DNA of 64,000 nt from Bradysia coprophila (GCF_014529535.1 NW_023503375.1:5703858-5767857); one strand, 5' to 3'; counted from the first letter of the stretch, positions 22,132 to 33,465 are shown. Program-made: numbers and translations. The notes: generated from the letters alone by a model not told the origin.

Positions 22132-22955
22132 GACCGTCGTAAATGAACTTTCAATCCGAAAATTTTTTAATGCAAAAAACGATAAACTGGTGCGAGGAGT
22201 CGTACCAAAATTTTGCATCCATCAAAAAATACACTGTGCGATGGATACGAAAGTGACGTTTTCGTACTGTCAAAAATGGAAACGTCGGAAAATTTCAATT
22301 CAAGCGTTTCGTTGGTGTTGCGGGGCTGGGTGCCAAAAGCGAAAAAAAAACTGTTATGACGGGGAATATGTTTTGACGGAAACACACCACTGGCGGGAGC
22401 TGTCAAAACACATTAGTTATTTGTGTATCTGTTTTGGACGATTGTTTTTAGGCAATTTCGCTTGTTGTAGCCCGAACGAACCGTCAAGGCATAAAATATA
22501 TTTATTCGTTCAACAAGGTAACAAAAGTTGGAACTTTCTCGAGTGTTGTTTGAGACCACAAGTTTCCTATCCTGAGAACTTTCAACTTGTTTTCCGAGGT
22601 AAACACAACGTTTTTATACAAGCGTTGTCTTATTTTCTCCCATCAATAGACAATGAGAAAATTTTGTTTTCTTGACAACTGATCGGATGACATTCCTAGT
22701 AAGAAAAGTGTAGTACTTTCTTTTATCTCACGTTGGGAGAATATAGAACTTTTCTCATTCGAATTGTCACTTTGTTTTCGAAAATGGTATGGTGAATGAA
22801 GTATTGTGTTTCGTGGAGAAAAACGGCCAACCACAACATGCACGCATGAGAAACGTTGTGCTCAACTCTGGGAGAAATAGGAACATCCAACTCAAAGTTC
22901 TGGCCGCAAACATCGTTGCTGTTTGCTGTTGGAATTTCCTATTTTCTCCTCTCGG
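22132..22955. other. Intergenic, 5' side of the coiled-coil gene
   Basis: It probably holds that gene's promoter. Two repeat traces are seen. Near 22440-22480, ttaggcaatttcgcttgttg resembles the repeats at 32850 and 36400. About 22650-22770 is a weak palindrome (gacaatgagaaaa versus ttttctcattcgaattgtc). The long plus-strand ORF 21998-22675 is antisense to exon 1 and not credible. Confidence 0.45.
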
Positions 22956-23146
22956 CAGAGAAATGATAAGTTGGTACTCCACTGGCGAGATAGAAGTAAG
23001 GAACATTGGAATGACAGTTATCTTCTATGGGAGAGAATGTGAGAGAGTTACATACAAATTCTATCACCTTCTCTCCCATTGAAGCCAACTGTCATTCCAA
23101 TGTTCCTTATATCTCGCCACAGACGTACCAACTTATTATTTCTCTG
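22956..23146. mobile_element. 191-bp hAT-type MITE, perfect 8-bp duplication
   Basis: The ends are CAGAGAAATGATAAGTTGGT and the reverse complement ending ..TTATTATTTCTCTG. cctctcgg flanks both sides (22948-22955 and 23147-23154). The arms match through ggcgagatag and the centre is gggagagaatgtgagag. A relative lies at 24992-25164. It ends 20 bp beyond the stop codon of the 62-aa gene, so it probably sits in that gene's 3' UTR. Confidence 0.9.
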
Positions 23147-23165
23147 CCTCTCGGTAAACAAATAA

Positions 23166-23354
23166 CTATTCTCCTTCATTTGACACTTCCAGCAATTTGA
23201 AATTCTTTTGTTTAAGTGTTTTGACAGCTTTCGCTAGTTCTTTGTTCAAATCAATTTCCCCTTCGAAAGATTTCCCCGTCACAAAAGTGCGAATAGTACA
23301 CACAGACTGGCGAACATCAGCACCCCTTGTGTTTTGTTTTCTGTTGGTTGACAT
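23166..23354 (-). CDS. Small 62-aa protein, divergent partner of PRKRIP1
   Basis: Complete ORF from ATG 23354 to the stop at 23166. It starts MSTNRKQNTRGADVRQSVCT; residues 27-62 are charged with Leu/Ala spacing (LNKELAKAVKTLKQ) that could form one amphipathic helix. It is transcribed away from PRKRIP1 with only 86 bp between the two start codons, which favours a real gene with a shared bidirectional promoter. I do not recognise the family. No intron is evident and the 3' UTR is interrupted by the MITE at 22956-23146. Confidence 0.55.
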   Translation of the reverse strand: MSTNRKQNTRGADVRQSVCTIRTFVTGKSFEGEIDLNKELAKAVKTLKQKNFKLLEVSNEGE

Positions 23355-23440
23355 TTCTCGTTACAGTGTTTCAGAAGTTTATTTACCGTTCAGGTGGTTC
23401 CACTCGTTTTTCTTTCGTACTCAAAAGCAATCCCAGGAAG
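23355..23440. promoter_or_regulatory. Probable bidirectional promoter
   Basis: Only 86 bp separate the divergent start codons of the 62-aa gene and PRKRIP1. No TATA box is obvious, as expected for housekeeping bidirectional promoters. The transcription starts cannot be placed from sequence alone. Confidence 0.4.
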
Positions 23441-24288
23441 ATGATAGACGAAGAGAAATTTGAATCGAAAAAAGGCGACAAAGTGAAGACGAAATTTGTC
23501 GCCCGAACGATCCAGGAGGCACACCGAATCAAACTCGAAAAGCTGATGAGTGATCCGGTTAGTATTGACTGCCGTCCAAGTATACCAGCGGAATTGGTGA
23601 TAATTGTTAATTATTCCACAGACAAAACCTGTAATCATCCCAACAACCAAGCAAAAAAAGGACTTCTCCAATGCCATTCCATCATTCATCCGAAATGTTA
23701 TGGGATCAAGTGCTGGGGCTGGAAGTGGGGAGTTTCATGTTTACCGACATTTGCGGCGTAAGGAATATGCGCGGCAGAAGCATATTCAACAGAAGAGCAA
23801 ACAGGTAGAACTAATGTGGACATTGTGTCAGCATGAGATGTTATAACGATGAACTTCTTTCGGTGTTTTAGGAGACCCTTGACGAAGAATACGAACAGCG
23901 GTTGGCTAACAATCGACTGCAATCGGAAGAAAAAACTGCCAAAAAGAGAGCCAAGCGATTGAGAAAGAAGAAAAATGCCAAAAATAAAGCAAAAGTGCCG
24001 AGAATCGATGAGCCAGCTGAAAAGTCAGGAAGTGAATCGGATGATGACGAGGACGAGAATGATGAGGCTGAGGATGGAAAACAAACCGATGGAAATGAAG
24101 CCATCGAAACGAAACCCTCGACGGATGATATTCCATTGGATGATGTTGCATCGAATGAAGTTCCAACGGTTGATGTAGAGACAGAAAAGCAATCGGAATC
24201 CGAAGAAAAGAGCGCTCCACAAGAAACCAAGTCAGAGGAAAAGGTTGATGGTCTCAGCGGCGATAAGGAAGGCAGCGTTAACGAATGA
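23441..24288 (+). CDS. PRKRIP1: PRKR-interacting protein 1 homologue
   Basis: Three exons, 23441-23557, 23622-23804 and 23872-24288, with phase-0 GT-AG junctions and 64- and 67-bp introns, give 238 aa. The conserved core [20 protein letters not shown], followed by LRRKEYARQ, is diagnostic of PRKRIP1. This nuclear protein was first found as a binder of the RNA-activated kinase PKR and is also a component of late spliceosomes. A long basic helix follows ([20 protein letters not shown] then [10 protein letters not shown]), typical of the family. The C-terminal third (about residues 150-238) is acidic and low-complexity ([15 protein letters not shown], repeated SEE/SEEK) and longer than in vertebrates. 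The start is the first ATG after the divergent promoter. AATAAA lies 129 bp after the stop. Confidence 0.93.
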
Positions 24289-24416
24289 TGTTTGAAGCGA
24301 AACGTAATATTAGTTTGGAGTTAAATTAACGAAGCATAAAAACGTTGTATCACTCGCATTACAGGTCCAGTTACTGTACTTATGATGTAAGTAAATGAAT
24401 AATGGTTCTTTATAAC

Positions 24417-24422
24417 AATAAA
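24417..24422 (+). terminator. Poly(A) signal of PRKRIP1
   Basis: AATAAA in aacaataaagttagg, 129 bp downstream of the stop codon. Confidence 0.6.
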
Positions 24423-24991
24423 GTTAGGAGGACACCTTGAAATGAATCAATTTTCGGTTGTTTAAATATCACGTAACGTCCGATAATCCGTCGAATTCCC
24501 TATTGTATTTGATGAGAAGGAACATAAGTTTTGGGTACAGTGCAGGTTTGCTTCATTGTTCATGGTAACACTTACGATGACAATCGAATATTTTAGAGTT
24601 TAAATCGAGGGGGGAAACAGCTCCGGAAAGTCGTGGCCAGGAAGTCACACCGTCAAGAAGTCAGGTAACCTCACTAAAGTCATGAAAGATCACAACAAGT
24701 AACGAATAAGTGACGTCACGCACAGTCACGGAAAAGTTACGAAGTCCTGAAAATTTGGCGATATCCGCAAAATCCCGGATCTATTTTTCGAATACTTTTC
24801 CAACAATAGTCTTCTTGAATTCACCGAAAACTTGGATTCCGTATTATTTGTGATACGCTGAAGATTACATACTTTGTGTATGGTCTACAGAGCATCGAAA
24901 GTTCATCGATTAATTGATTTTTAGCGATAATATCGTTTTCGAGAAAATAATGCTTTCCGGAAAGCGATGTCGTCTTCCAGCCAGTAATATC
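24423..24991. other. Intergenic, nothing recognised
   Basis: The region has a run of diverged gtcacg-type short repeats (24630-24750, such as gaagtcacaccgtcaagaag) and no coding ORF. Confidence 0.45.
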
Positions 24992-25164
24992 CAGAGAAAT
25001 GTTAAGTTGGTACGCAAGTGGCGAGATAGATTGCGCATAAGGATGACAGCTGGGCGCTATGGGAGAGGCAGGCCCCAATGATGTATGAAATTCTCTTACA
25101 TTCTCTCCCATACAATTCAGCGCATTCTATCTCGCCACAGGCGTACCAACTTATCATTTCTCTG
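24992..25164. mobile_element. MITE, same family as 22956-23146
   Basis: It starts CAGAGAAATGTTAAGTTGGT and ends in the matching ..TTATCATTTCTCTG, with ggcgagataga arms and a different, diverged centre. No 8-bp duplication is visible here, so one flank may have been lost. It lies just before the LRR-like ORF. Confidence 0.8.
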
Positions 25165-25224
25165 GTTTCTTGAAGACGATAACTTCGTTTTGAACTACAA
25201 ATTTTCGTCTTCTGAGCGATATTA

Positions 25225-25860
25225 TTGTCCTTTGGGTCGTTACAAGGTCACAATGATATCGTCAAGTTTGGACAATCCAAGAGATTTGAAAAATTTGAAG
25301 TGGCCTTAAATGGACTATGCCCATCAGAGATACACCGCATCGAAATGATACCCAATTTGACCGGTTTGCATCCAGACTATTCCATTCTTTACGATAGGCA
25401 AAACATTACTCGACTGCCGCATATCGAGAAATTATGCTTACTAAACCGCTGTACGACTCTCCGAAAAGCTTCAGAGATTATGCGAAAAATCGATTATCTG
25501 TTTCCGAATTTGAGGGAACTACGCATCAACGGTCAAAATGCATGGCTTTTACAATTTAGATACAAAAGTTGTTTCAAGCAGTTCGTGGACTCCATTTTGT
25601 GCGGTTCGCAGACATTTAAAAATCTTCAACAATTTCACTACGAAACCGATGAATACGTCGAACTTTCTTGGGACGATGTCGTTGAGATAAATTTGATTCG
25701 TTCAAAATGAGCGAATCCATTCAAAATTACTTTCTACTTGGACCCCGAACACTTGCATAAATTCGACCAAAATGTCGTCGAACTTCCATTCATTGAGGTT
25801 AAGCCGTGGGTTCATGGAGGGTGTCAGATTTGCTCACAAGTAGATGAGTCAGAGTAGAAT
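25225..25860 (+). pseudogene. F-box/LRR-like gene fragment with an in-frame stop
   Basis: An open frame of about 160 codons reads as leucine-rich-repeat-like protein: LPHIEKLCLLNRCTTL, then LFPNLRELRINGQ, then FKNLQQFHYETDE. This resembles the variable C-terminal half of insect F-box/LRR proteins, which select ubiquitination substrates. The frame meets TGA at 25708-25710, but the same frame continues for 49 more sense codons (ANPFKITFYLDPEHLHKFDQ onward) to TAG. That pattern suggests a nonsense mutation or read-through. No F-box and no ATG precede it; the first codon is TTG and an in-frame TGA lies four codons earlier. Its 5' end is 60 bp from a MITE. A 120-bp near-identical piece recurs at 43173-43291. 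Confidence 0.5.
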
Positions 25861-26203
25861 TTGATATCAGCGATCATAACGGTAGAAGAGGCAGCTCTTT
25901 CTGCCGTGGTTTTAAAGCGCGAAACACACTATAACACTACGTTTGCTCATCTATAACAATGGAAAGATAGAACAGCTTTCATGAGTATTTTGAAGACGGT
26001 GAGTGAGCGCAATAAATATACATACCAGGTATGGACGATTCTTCAAAATCTGTCGATTTAACTTAACAAAATATATGAAAATGGGTGCGTTAGAATCCGT
26101 TTTAAAAATCGTTGTTTCCTCCGAGGTGACATTAGACCATACCTGGGTGGTTTATATTCATTGAGTAAACGGAACGATTCACGCTTAATAAATGAGTGTT
26201 ACT
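25861..26203. other. Intergenic, nothing recognised
   Basis: Short AT-rich spacer between the LRR-like fragment and the next mobile element. The motif accaggtatggacgattc near 26026 and cataccaggg-like sequence on the other strand near 26140 hint at another foldback. Confidence 0.4.
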
Positions 26204-27672
26204 CAGGCGCGCCGAGTTCTGTACGGCGAGTGGGGCAAATGCCCCATACGACGAAATTCGTATAGGGCAATGCCCCATACGAAAAAAATGATATTTGATT
26301 ATTATTACGTCATGAAGAAAATTTCATAATTATAGAAAGTTCGTTAAAAATATTCGCCTGCGGCGCATTAAAATTCGCGAATTACCATGTATTCAATATA
26401 AGTACACCTAACACTATTTATCTTGGTAGATGATTGTAGGGTTACAATTACCAGAATTTCATAAACCATCGACATATTCTTCTGAAAAGTCTAAAGGATT
26501 GTGTTTAAAAGCTATAACGGACATAACCATCTCGATCTCTGAACATCTTTCTACATTTAGAAAAGCTCACCACATCATTACAACGATGATGTCATCAGAG
26601 CAGATGAATTTTTTTAAATAATATACAGCTGACCTCCCTATATGGTACCTTTCAGAGCAAAGTCCTGACTTCTGACCCTGAGTTCAAAGAAATGAAAAAT
26701 ATGCTTCGTTTGCGACTATATCTGATAACTTTTTACTGAGAAGTTTTTGGGGTTACAATCTGACTACAGTCAAAGGCAGTCAATTTTCAGCATAAATTAG
26801 CTTCAGCTGTTTTTCAGCTGATCCATAAAAACAATCACAACCGTTTATACGTCTTTATACGGTTTTACCACTATCATGCGCGTGCGTGTAGCAGCTTCAA
26901 CCGTATGAACAAGGAAAACCAGTTTTGATTGTATGTGTGGATCAGCTGAAAAACAGCTGAAGCAAATTTATGCTGAAAATTGACTGCCTTTGACTGTACC
27001 AAATTTCATTTTTTTCATTCTCTAACGACGATTAGAATTGAGTATTTATCAGCGGAAGCCTTTATTAGTCTCGGAAGTCCTTATAAGCTGGACTTATCGG
27101 GACCAAGAACTTACAGGGAAGAATTTATCGATAAGTCTTCATCAGTGGTATTTTTTTTGCGGGAAGAATTATCAGCGGTATTCAACTATCAACAGCGTCA
27201 ACGCGTACATGTATTGGTGTAAAATCATATGAAATGTGTATCTTATCTTATACAAGTTGATGTTGGGACCACATTTCGTTATACAAATTTCCTCTCTCGG
27301 TATAATTACTCTTAGGATCCGATATAATTTTACTTTTCGACTTAAATTTTATCATATGGTAAATTACACTTTTTATGAAAAGATCCAAGTTTCTCTGGTT
27401 GGAAGGTTGACTTTCTGCATGACCACCTTTTCTTGGCTTCTGTGTATGTAATTCATTTACTCAATAAATATATATCAAATTAAAGACGTGATTATCCATA
27501 AACAAAATTAGTGAGACACTTCTTCGTAGCAATATGTTAAAAATTTGCGCATTTCTTACTTAAGTTAATTCTAAGGTCTCAGCAACAGAATTTATATTTT
27601 ATAAGTTAGTTGATGTTTTAATTTGTAAGTTAACTTTGCCCCATACGACCAAAATGAAACTCGGCGCGTCTG
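26204..27672. mobile_element. 1.47-kb hAT-type non-autonomous element
   Basis: The ends are CAGGCGCGCCGAGTT and AACTCGGCGCGTCTG; gtgttact is duplicated exactly on both sides (26196-26203 and 27673-27680). Subterminal gggcaaatgccccatacg near both ends strengthens the match. It contains a TA-flanked MITE (26767-26996) and a half copy (about 27180-27318) of the palindrome at 32378-32642. No transposase ORF is recognised; the ORFs at 26430, 26980 and 27236 lack coding character. Confidence 0.85.
26767..26996. mobile_element. Tc1/mariner-type MITE with TA duplication
   Basis: CAGTCAAAGGCAGTCAATTT at the left is mirrored at the right, and TA flanks each side. The arms extend about 70 bp (tcagcataaatt, cagctgtttttcagctgatc) around a short centre with gtttatacg. 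It is nested inside the hAT-type element. Confidence 0.8.
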
Positions 27673-27680
27673 GTGTTACT

Positions 27681-30170
27681 CTAAATAGATTACTGAAAGT
27701 AGACAGTGCATCAAACAACAATTGGGGCTTTAAAAAAACGTGTAAAAATTTTGCATGCAAAACCTGCCATTCGAAGCACATAAGTTTGATGTGCCTTGTT
27801 TTTTTTTTTATAATAGAAAAATCGACCAGATCTGTTGCTGTCTACGTGTGTATTTAAAAAATAAATTTTGTAACTCTTTTATAACCTATTTTATTCCTAA
27901 AATCGAAATTTCCAGACTAAAATTTTTCCAAGAGAGAAAGCCTGCAATTGGTAATGGTCATTTGCATAATGTAGTTACTAACATGGCTAAAAATAGAAAC
28001 CAATACCGTATCTGATTGAAACGGTGAACTGCCCGACATATCTCACCAATACCGTCCGCTTCTACTAAAAAAAACCCTACAAGCGTCGAATGTAATTTTT
28101 CTTTCAAAAACATTTTCTGTACACGTTTTTTACGCCCTTTTGTGCCTCACGCGTCAAAAGCACTTTTTTCACAAACATTTTCACGCGTTACAAAAACAAT
28201 TCCACGTTTTGGAAACGCATCCAAGACGCAAACAAGCAAAGAAAATTCGTGCGTCAAATGTAATTTGGCATAGCGAAGTATTGTGACATACAATGGCACA
28301 GCAGCATAGCTGCACAGCAATGCATAGCAATGCACAGCAATGCATAGCTGCATAGCAATGCATAGCGGCATGGGAACGTAGCAAGGCGCATCTGTACTAC
28401 TTAATATGTTGTTAAAAATTAAAAGAAGCGTAAAGTCAATTTCGATGAATATTGATTATTTATGAACCGTAGCTCCGCACTGCATTGCACGGACATATTT
28501 TATATAGTACATGATAAATAACACGATGTGATCAGGATAGTCATTTTTGAGTATGTTATATATGTACCGAGAAGAATACAATATATATTTTGCACCTGTT
28601 GCCAACAGGCCTATTTTCGATAATTTATATTCTCGAAATTATCGAAAAATTATCAAATTCTTCAAAAGTAAATGTGAGAATTTCGATAATTTTTGGAGAA
28701 TTTATAGAATTTTACTTTAATTTCGAGAATTTAAATGATCGAAAATAGGCCCTGGTTGCCAAGGTTGGTATTTTGACGTGGAGGACATTATTGCCCTAGC
28801 CGAACGAGTGATGTCTACACGTCAAAATAACAGTCTGGCCATAGGTGCATATCATATTTTGTCTGTCGAGAACAGATGTAGAGGGATAAGCTCGAGATTA
28901 TCGTTGAGATTATCGCGGACTCGTGTGGTTGCATACTTCGCCTTCGGCTCAGCATACAAACTACACACTCTTCAAAACAACGATTTTCCGCAAAATTATG
29001 TAGTTTATTTTACCTCTTAAGTGCGGCGAAAGTGAATTTTTCTTTTGCGGGACCCCTGCGAAAAATGAATTTTCGTAGCACATAGGAGGTAAAGGAAATT
29101 TACCTAACATGTCCAAGTTAAATATAGAACATCTTCAAGTTACGGTACTTTCAAACGTAACCTCAGATAATTTTGGTTGTGTTTTATTTAACCCAAAATT
29201 TTATGTCAAAAAGAAGCTGCCATTTGAGTATACTAAATTTAAAATCCCGTGTAAAAAAGAGAACGAACAATAGGCGGCGGTTCAAAATCTTTCGTTCAAA
29301 TGACATTATTTTTAACGTGGATAGCATTTCAAACGGCCTTGAAGATGATCTATAGCCTGAGATCGCATGCTTTTCATGCGAACTTGATTATCAAAGCTGC
29401 AGGTAGAAGACTGCAAAGTTTACAAATGTAGAAAAGGAAATGTATAATTTGAAGTTATTTATTGGCATAGCACGTTGTAGAATAAACAAAAACGAACCAT
29501 TCTTGTTCAAAATTATTGATACCCGCTCATACAATACCTGATTACTGCATGATAAGTTCGTGAACAAAAATTATTGAATTTTGGAGCATTGCCCAAATTT
29601 TTAATAAAATCGGGATATTTTAGAGACATACAATTGCTAAATGTTTCTTATGTGCAGATTGAGCACCAGCTGAATATCACCAGCTGGTGTACAAACAAAA
29701 ACACTTTGTATTGTATACAATTCAAAGACAACCTACACACAGTGCATTTCTACGTAAAAAATATCGTCCAGTCAGCTTATCAAAAACTACTTTTTTGAAA
29801 AGGTCAGTATTTTAAGTTCACGGATTATAATTTTTAAGTATAACCCTTTTATACACTTCCATAGGGTCAATGGTTATAAAACCTGATTTTCGCTTAAAAA
29901 CAGTTTTATGCCTATTCGTTAATTACCTTCTTTGTAAGTATTTCTACTTTCTTTTAAACACCTGAAGGAACGCATTGGCGGCTGCCTGTCTGATCACTTT
30001 TATTTATTGTACCTTCTGACAAATGATGTATACTTCAATATTTGTGATTTGGGTTTTTAGTGGGGATGTTGACATTGGGTTAGTAAAACTTTTAGTTATC
30101 TTGAGACCTTCGCTGAAGTAACAAGTGTTTATTTTCGATCAAAGTTTAAATTTTTTAAAAAGACTTGAAA
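27681..30170. other. Repeat-rich intergenic region
   Basis: No gene was seen. Identified pieces: 28170-28380 holds acaaaaacaattccacg and a gcatagctgcacagcaatgc-type low-complexity run, both duplicated at 43415-43690. 28609-28751 is a small palindrome with ends ggcctattttcgat and atcgaaaataggcc. 29640-29690 is a relic of the MITE inside 4490-5075. The ORFs in this stretch are short and of repeat composition. Confidence 0.5.
28609..28751. mobile_element. 143-bp palindromic MITE
   Basis: The inverted ends ggcctattttcgataattta and aatttaaatgatcgaaaata/ggcc surround attatcgaaaaa-rich sequence. No target duplication is clear. Confidence 0.55.
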
Positions 30171-30224
30171 ATGGACCTATTACAAGGGGAAGAACTATCA
30201 ATTTCCAACTTTGACGAACTAATG
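30171..30224 (+). CDS. Possible orphan first exon
   Basis: ATG followed by 18 codons (MDLLQGEELSISNFDELM) and a perfect GTGAGT donor. Protein composition is normal and the A-rich leader is gene-like, but no acceptor or downstream exon in phase was found before the transposon block at 30505. It could be the start of a gene with a long intron or of a truncated one. Chance is possible. Confidence 0.2.
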
Positions 30225-30565
30225 GTGAGTTAAATTATAACACATTTTTATCAGAATGGCGCCCGTTCTTATTTTTAAAATTTTATGCTAAAAAAGTGTG
30301 AATAAAAGGGAAAAGTTACATTTTCGTGCGCTTATTGATATCAATTTCGGCTCGGACCAACAAAATTTACAAAAGAAACATGATTTTTCATTTTTGTTTC
30401 TTAAAACCGCAAACCGCGAAATTCATTCTTACGCAACGGAGTCATTTTCATACAAAGAAGTGTTCAAATTTATTTTTCCGGTTCATTCTTTGTCGACTTT
30501 ATACTAGGCATGTTCACTGAAAAATATCATCAATCGATGATAAAATTTCCAAATAATCGATACTA

Positions 30566-31991
30566 TGTGGGAACTGAGTAGTTGGCACAGGTCAATTAAC
30601 TATTCGAATGCAGATATCCTTTTGTTAACTAGAACAGTTGTTGACATGAAAGAGTATGATTGTTAATCAGTTTCAGGCGAACCGTAGATGAAGAAAGATT
30701 TAAATAAAATTTGATTCGTTTACGTTGAGAAAAGTCGGATGTTTTATTAGGCTACGGCCTTGCCTGATCCTATATGGAGGCTCAACCGCTTTTGGACCTT
30801 TAAGGGATGTAAATTGTGAGAAAAATTAAAAGACAATTGAGAAAATCCATTTAAAGTTTGCAAAGTGAATTGTGTAAAGACGATTTTGAACAATAGAAAA
30901 CCGAAAGTAAATGAAAAGAAGCACGTGGAGAAAAGAATCACAAAGAGTCCGGGTGAATGCTGAGTAGATTTATGCCGAACAAATCGCAAAGAGTCCGGGT
31001 GAATGCTGAGTGGATTTACGCCAAACTAATCGCGAAGAGCCTGGGTGAATGCTGAGTGGATTTACGCCGAACAAATCGCAAAGAGTCCGGGTGAATGCTG
31101 AGTGGATTTACGCCGAACAAATCGCAAAGAGTCCGGGTGAATGCTGAGTGAATTTACGCCGAACAAATCGCAAAGAGTCCGGGTGAATGCTGAGTGGATT
31201 TACGCCGAACAAATCGCAAAGAGTCCGGGTGAATGCTGAGTGAATTTACGCCGAACAAATCGAAATGAAGATAACAAACAACTGCTAAGAAGTAAAGAAT
31301 GAGATGGGACGAAAAGAAGCTGGAAAGAAAACGAACACGCAACGCGACGAAAAAGTAATTTTAAAGTTGGCATACGAACTTTAAAAGTTCCAGAAACATC
31401 GAATCGACAGCAACGTGGTGTATACAATTCGAAACAATAAGCAGGTTGGCGAGACAACAACAAAAAACAGATCGAACAGTGACTTGCAGTACAATTGTCG
31501 CTTATATGTTGAACTTCGATTTGGTTGGTAAATCGGAATCGTGCGGCAAGGCTGGTTGTATAATTTTCGGATCATACGATGCGACGACTTGGATAATTTT
31601 GAGTTTCGAATATACGAGGAATGTGGACGATTTTGATGTGAACATGAAACGTTGCAATGGCGATGAATATGGCAAAAGTGTTAGGATTTATCATTCGTTA
31701 CATTTGTGAATTTACCATTCGTTATATTTGTAAAGAGGGTTGTGTGGTTGAACACATTTGAGGTCAAATGTTTTGTTAAGAGGGGGTTGTGTGGGAACTG
31801 AGTAGTTGGCACAGGTCAATTAACTATTCGAATGCAGATATCCTTTTGTTAACTAGAACAGTTGTTGACATGAAAGAGTATGATTGTTAATCAGTTTCAG
31901 GCGAACCGTAGATGAAGAAAGATTTAAATAAAATTTGATTCGTTTACGTTGAGAAAAGTCGGATGTTTTATTAGGCTACGGCCTTGCCTGA
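30566..31991. mobile_element. TRIM-like LTR retroelement
   Basis: Two direct repeats of 202 bp, 30566-30767 and 31790-31991, start TGTGGGAACTGAGTAG and end ttgcctga; they look identical by eye. A purine-rich tract, aagaggggg, lies 3 bp before the second repeat, where a polypurine tract belongs. The interior (1.0 kb) has no gag or pol and contains the 46-bp tandem array. Size and lack of coding fit a terminal-repeat retrotransposon in miniature. No clear primer-binding site or target duplication was identified. Confidence 0.75.
30939..31260. repeat. Minisatellite, 7 copies of a 46-bp unit
   Basis: Seven exact-length units of 46 bp, each with agtccgggtgaatgctgagt and tttacgccgaacaaat, lie head to tail inside the TRIM. 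The copies differ by a few substitutions, mostly in the first unit and third unit (agcctggg). Confidence 0.9.
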
Positions 31992-32377
31992 ATATCAATC
32001 GAATGTTTTATCGATAATCGATAAATATCGACTGATAATCAACAAATATCCACTGAATATCCAATCGAATTATCAGGATTATCAGTCTATATTTGCCGAT
32101 TATCAGTCGATATTTATCGATTTTCAGTCGATATTTATCGATTATCGATAAAACATTCGATTGATATTGATTTTCTGAAAATATCGATAATCGATTCCAG
32201 GGAAATAATCGATATTTTATCAATCGAATGAATTATCGAACATGCCTACTTTATACTTGAAATTCAAATTTAAAGCACACGAACGACGTGAAATAAAATA
32301 ATCTGAGAAAAGTTCTCTCGATCTATATCAAATTTTTCTAATTTTCGTGAATCGAAATCAAGAAAATTTGGTAAAAC

Positions 32378-32642
32378 CCTAAGAGTAATTATACCTAGAG
32401 AGGAAATTTCGAACAAAATTACGTAAAATATGTGGTCCCAACATGAAATACGAAATGATTATTGGTATGTGTGTTTGCCCTCTTAATATAATTAAGAGGG
32501 CAAATTGAACTAACAAAAGCAAATAGCGTCAACGCATACATGAATTGGTGTAAAATTATACCAAATGTGTATATTATACAAACTGATATTGGGACCACAT
32601 TTCGTCGTACAAATTTCATCTCTAGGTATAATTACTATAGGA
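32378..32642. mobile_element. Palindromic MITE
   Basis: The ends cctaagagtaattatacctag and ctaggtataattactatagg are inverted, and the arms include atgtggtcccaacatg / ttgggaccacat. The right half is repeated at 27180-27318 inside another element. Confidence 0.7.
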
Positions 32643-33339
32643 TAAAACCATCCACTTTTTCTGGATTTTCTCGGTTTCTTAGAATTTCCTTGAACTTTAG
32701 TTGATTTTCTGGAATTTCATCAATTTTTCTCGAAAAATTTTCTGGATAGACGCGTTTATGTGATCAAATCTAGCCACTTACAATGCTTTCAAAGTAATTC
32801 TTAAATTAGCTGTAATAGTAATTCACGTATCTGTTTTGGACACGGTAGATTTTAGGAAATTTCGCAAATTGTAGCCCGAACGGAGTGAGCAATGTGATTG
32901 ATCAAATTTTAATAGTTATTGTTTTCAATGAAAATTGTATATTTTTTTGCTTTTGCCTATTTCAATTCTCGGTTGGCAGAAAATATCATGAGCAATTCGT
33001 TTTGAGATGTTGATTTTTTCAGTTTGGGCAGGTGCTGAAAAAAAAACAACATCCGAAATTCCCACAAGAGCGATTGTTTGTGCAATTTAGTTCAACTCGC
33101 TAAATTACACAAACAATTTTCTAGAGAAGAACACAGCGTTTTTCACATGTAATTTACCGTTTTTCTACACGAAACGGAACCTAACCATTTTTGAAACATA
33201 AACAAAGTGACCGTAAAGTTCTACTTTCTCGTCACATGACAGAAAGTGCTGCACACTTCTCACTAGAAACCCAGAAATTTTTAACGGAAACCCAGAAATA
33301 AAGGTATAGCCATTTTATACAGAACTTTACAACCTGCCC

Positions 33340-33465
33340 CATGCGAAAGTTGACCATTTGACCATGGCAATTTGTCCGCTGCTAAAATGATGAAACAATT
33401 TTCAGCTCATTTCTTAATTTTCCTATTTGGAAACCAACTTTCGCATGGAGTAGGTAGCAAACTAG
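33340..33465. mobile_element. Small palindrome, copy 1
   Basis: acctgccccatgcgaaagtt is mirrored by aactttcgcatggagtaggt around accatggcaatttgtcc. The second copy is at 41009-41131. Confidence 0.6.

Larger units (their letters stand above)
30505..32248. mobile_element. hAT-type element carrying a TRIM insertion
   Basis: The ends TAGGCATGTTC and GAACATGCCTA, with ctttatac duplicated exactly on both sides (30497-30504 and 32249-32256), define the element. The terminal regions are tatcgat-rich palindromic sequence. The central 1.43 kb (30566-31991) is an LTR element inserted later. A shorter relative with TAGGGATGGG ends is at 43741-44125. Confidence 0.85.

Noticed and set aside
21998..22675. 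225-aa plus-strand ORF
   Set aside because: It begins as antisense of exon 1 of the coiled-coil gene and continues into repeat sequence; no domain and unlikely composition.
23868..24230. Ser-rich antisense ORF of 120 aa opposite PRKRIP1
   Set aside because: Its composition is the complement of acidic low-complexity codons in PRKRIP1 exon 3.
28147..28384. Cys/His/Met-rich ORFs near 28.2 and 43.5 kb
   Set aside because: They translate a gcatagc/gcacagc low-complexity run that is duplicated at both places.
30939..31260. Regular 46-bp repeats resembling a CRISPR array
   Set aside because: The units abut without unique spacers and lie inside an LTR element in a eukaryotic genome.
31446..31709. 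87-aa ORF inside the TRIM-like element
   Set aside because: No retroviral or retrotransposon motif and ordinary chance length; not called as a gene.
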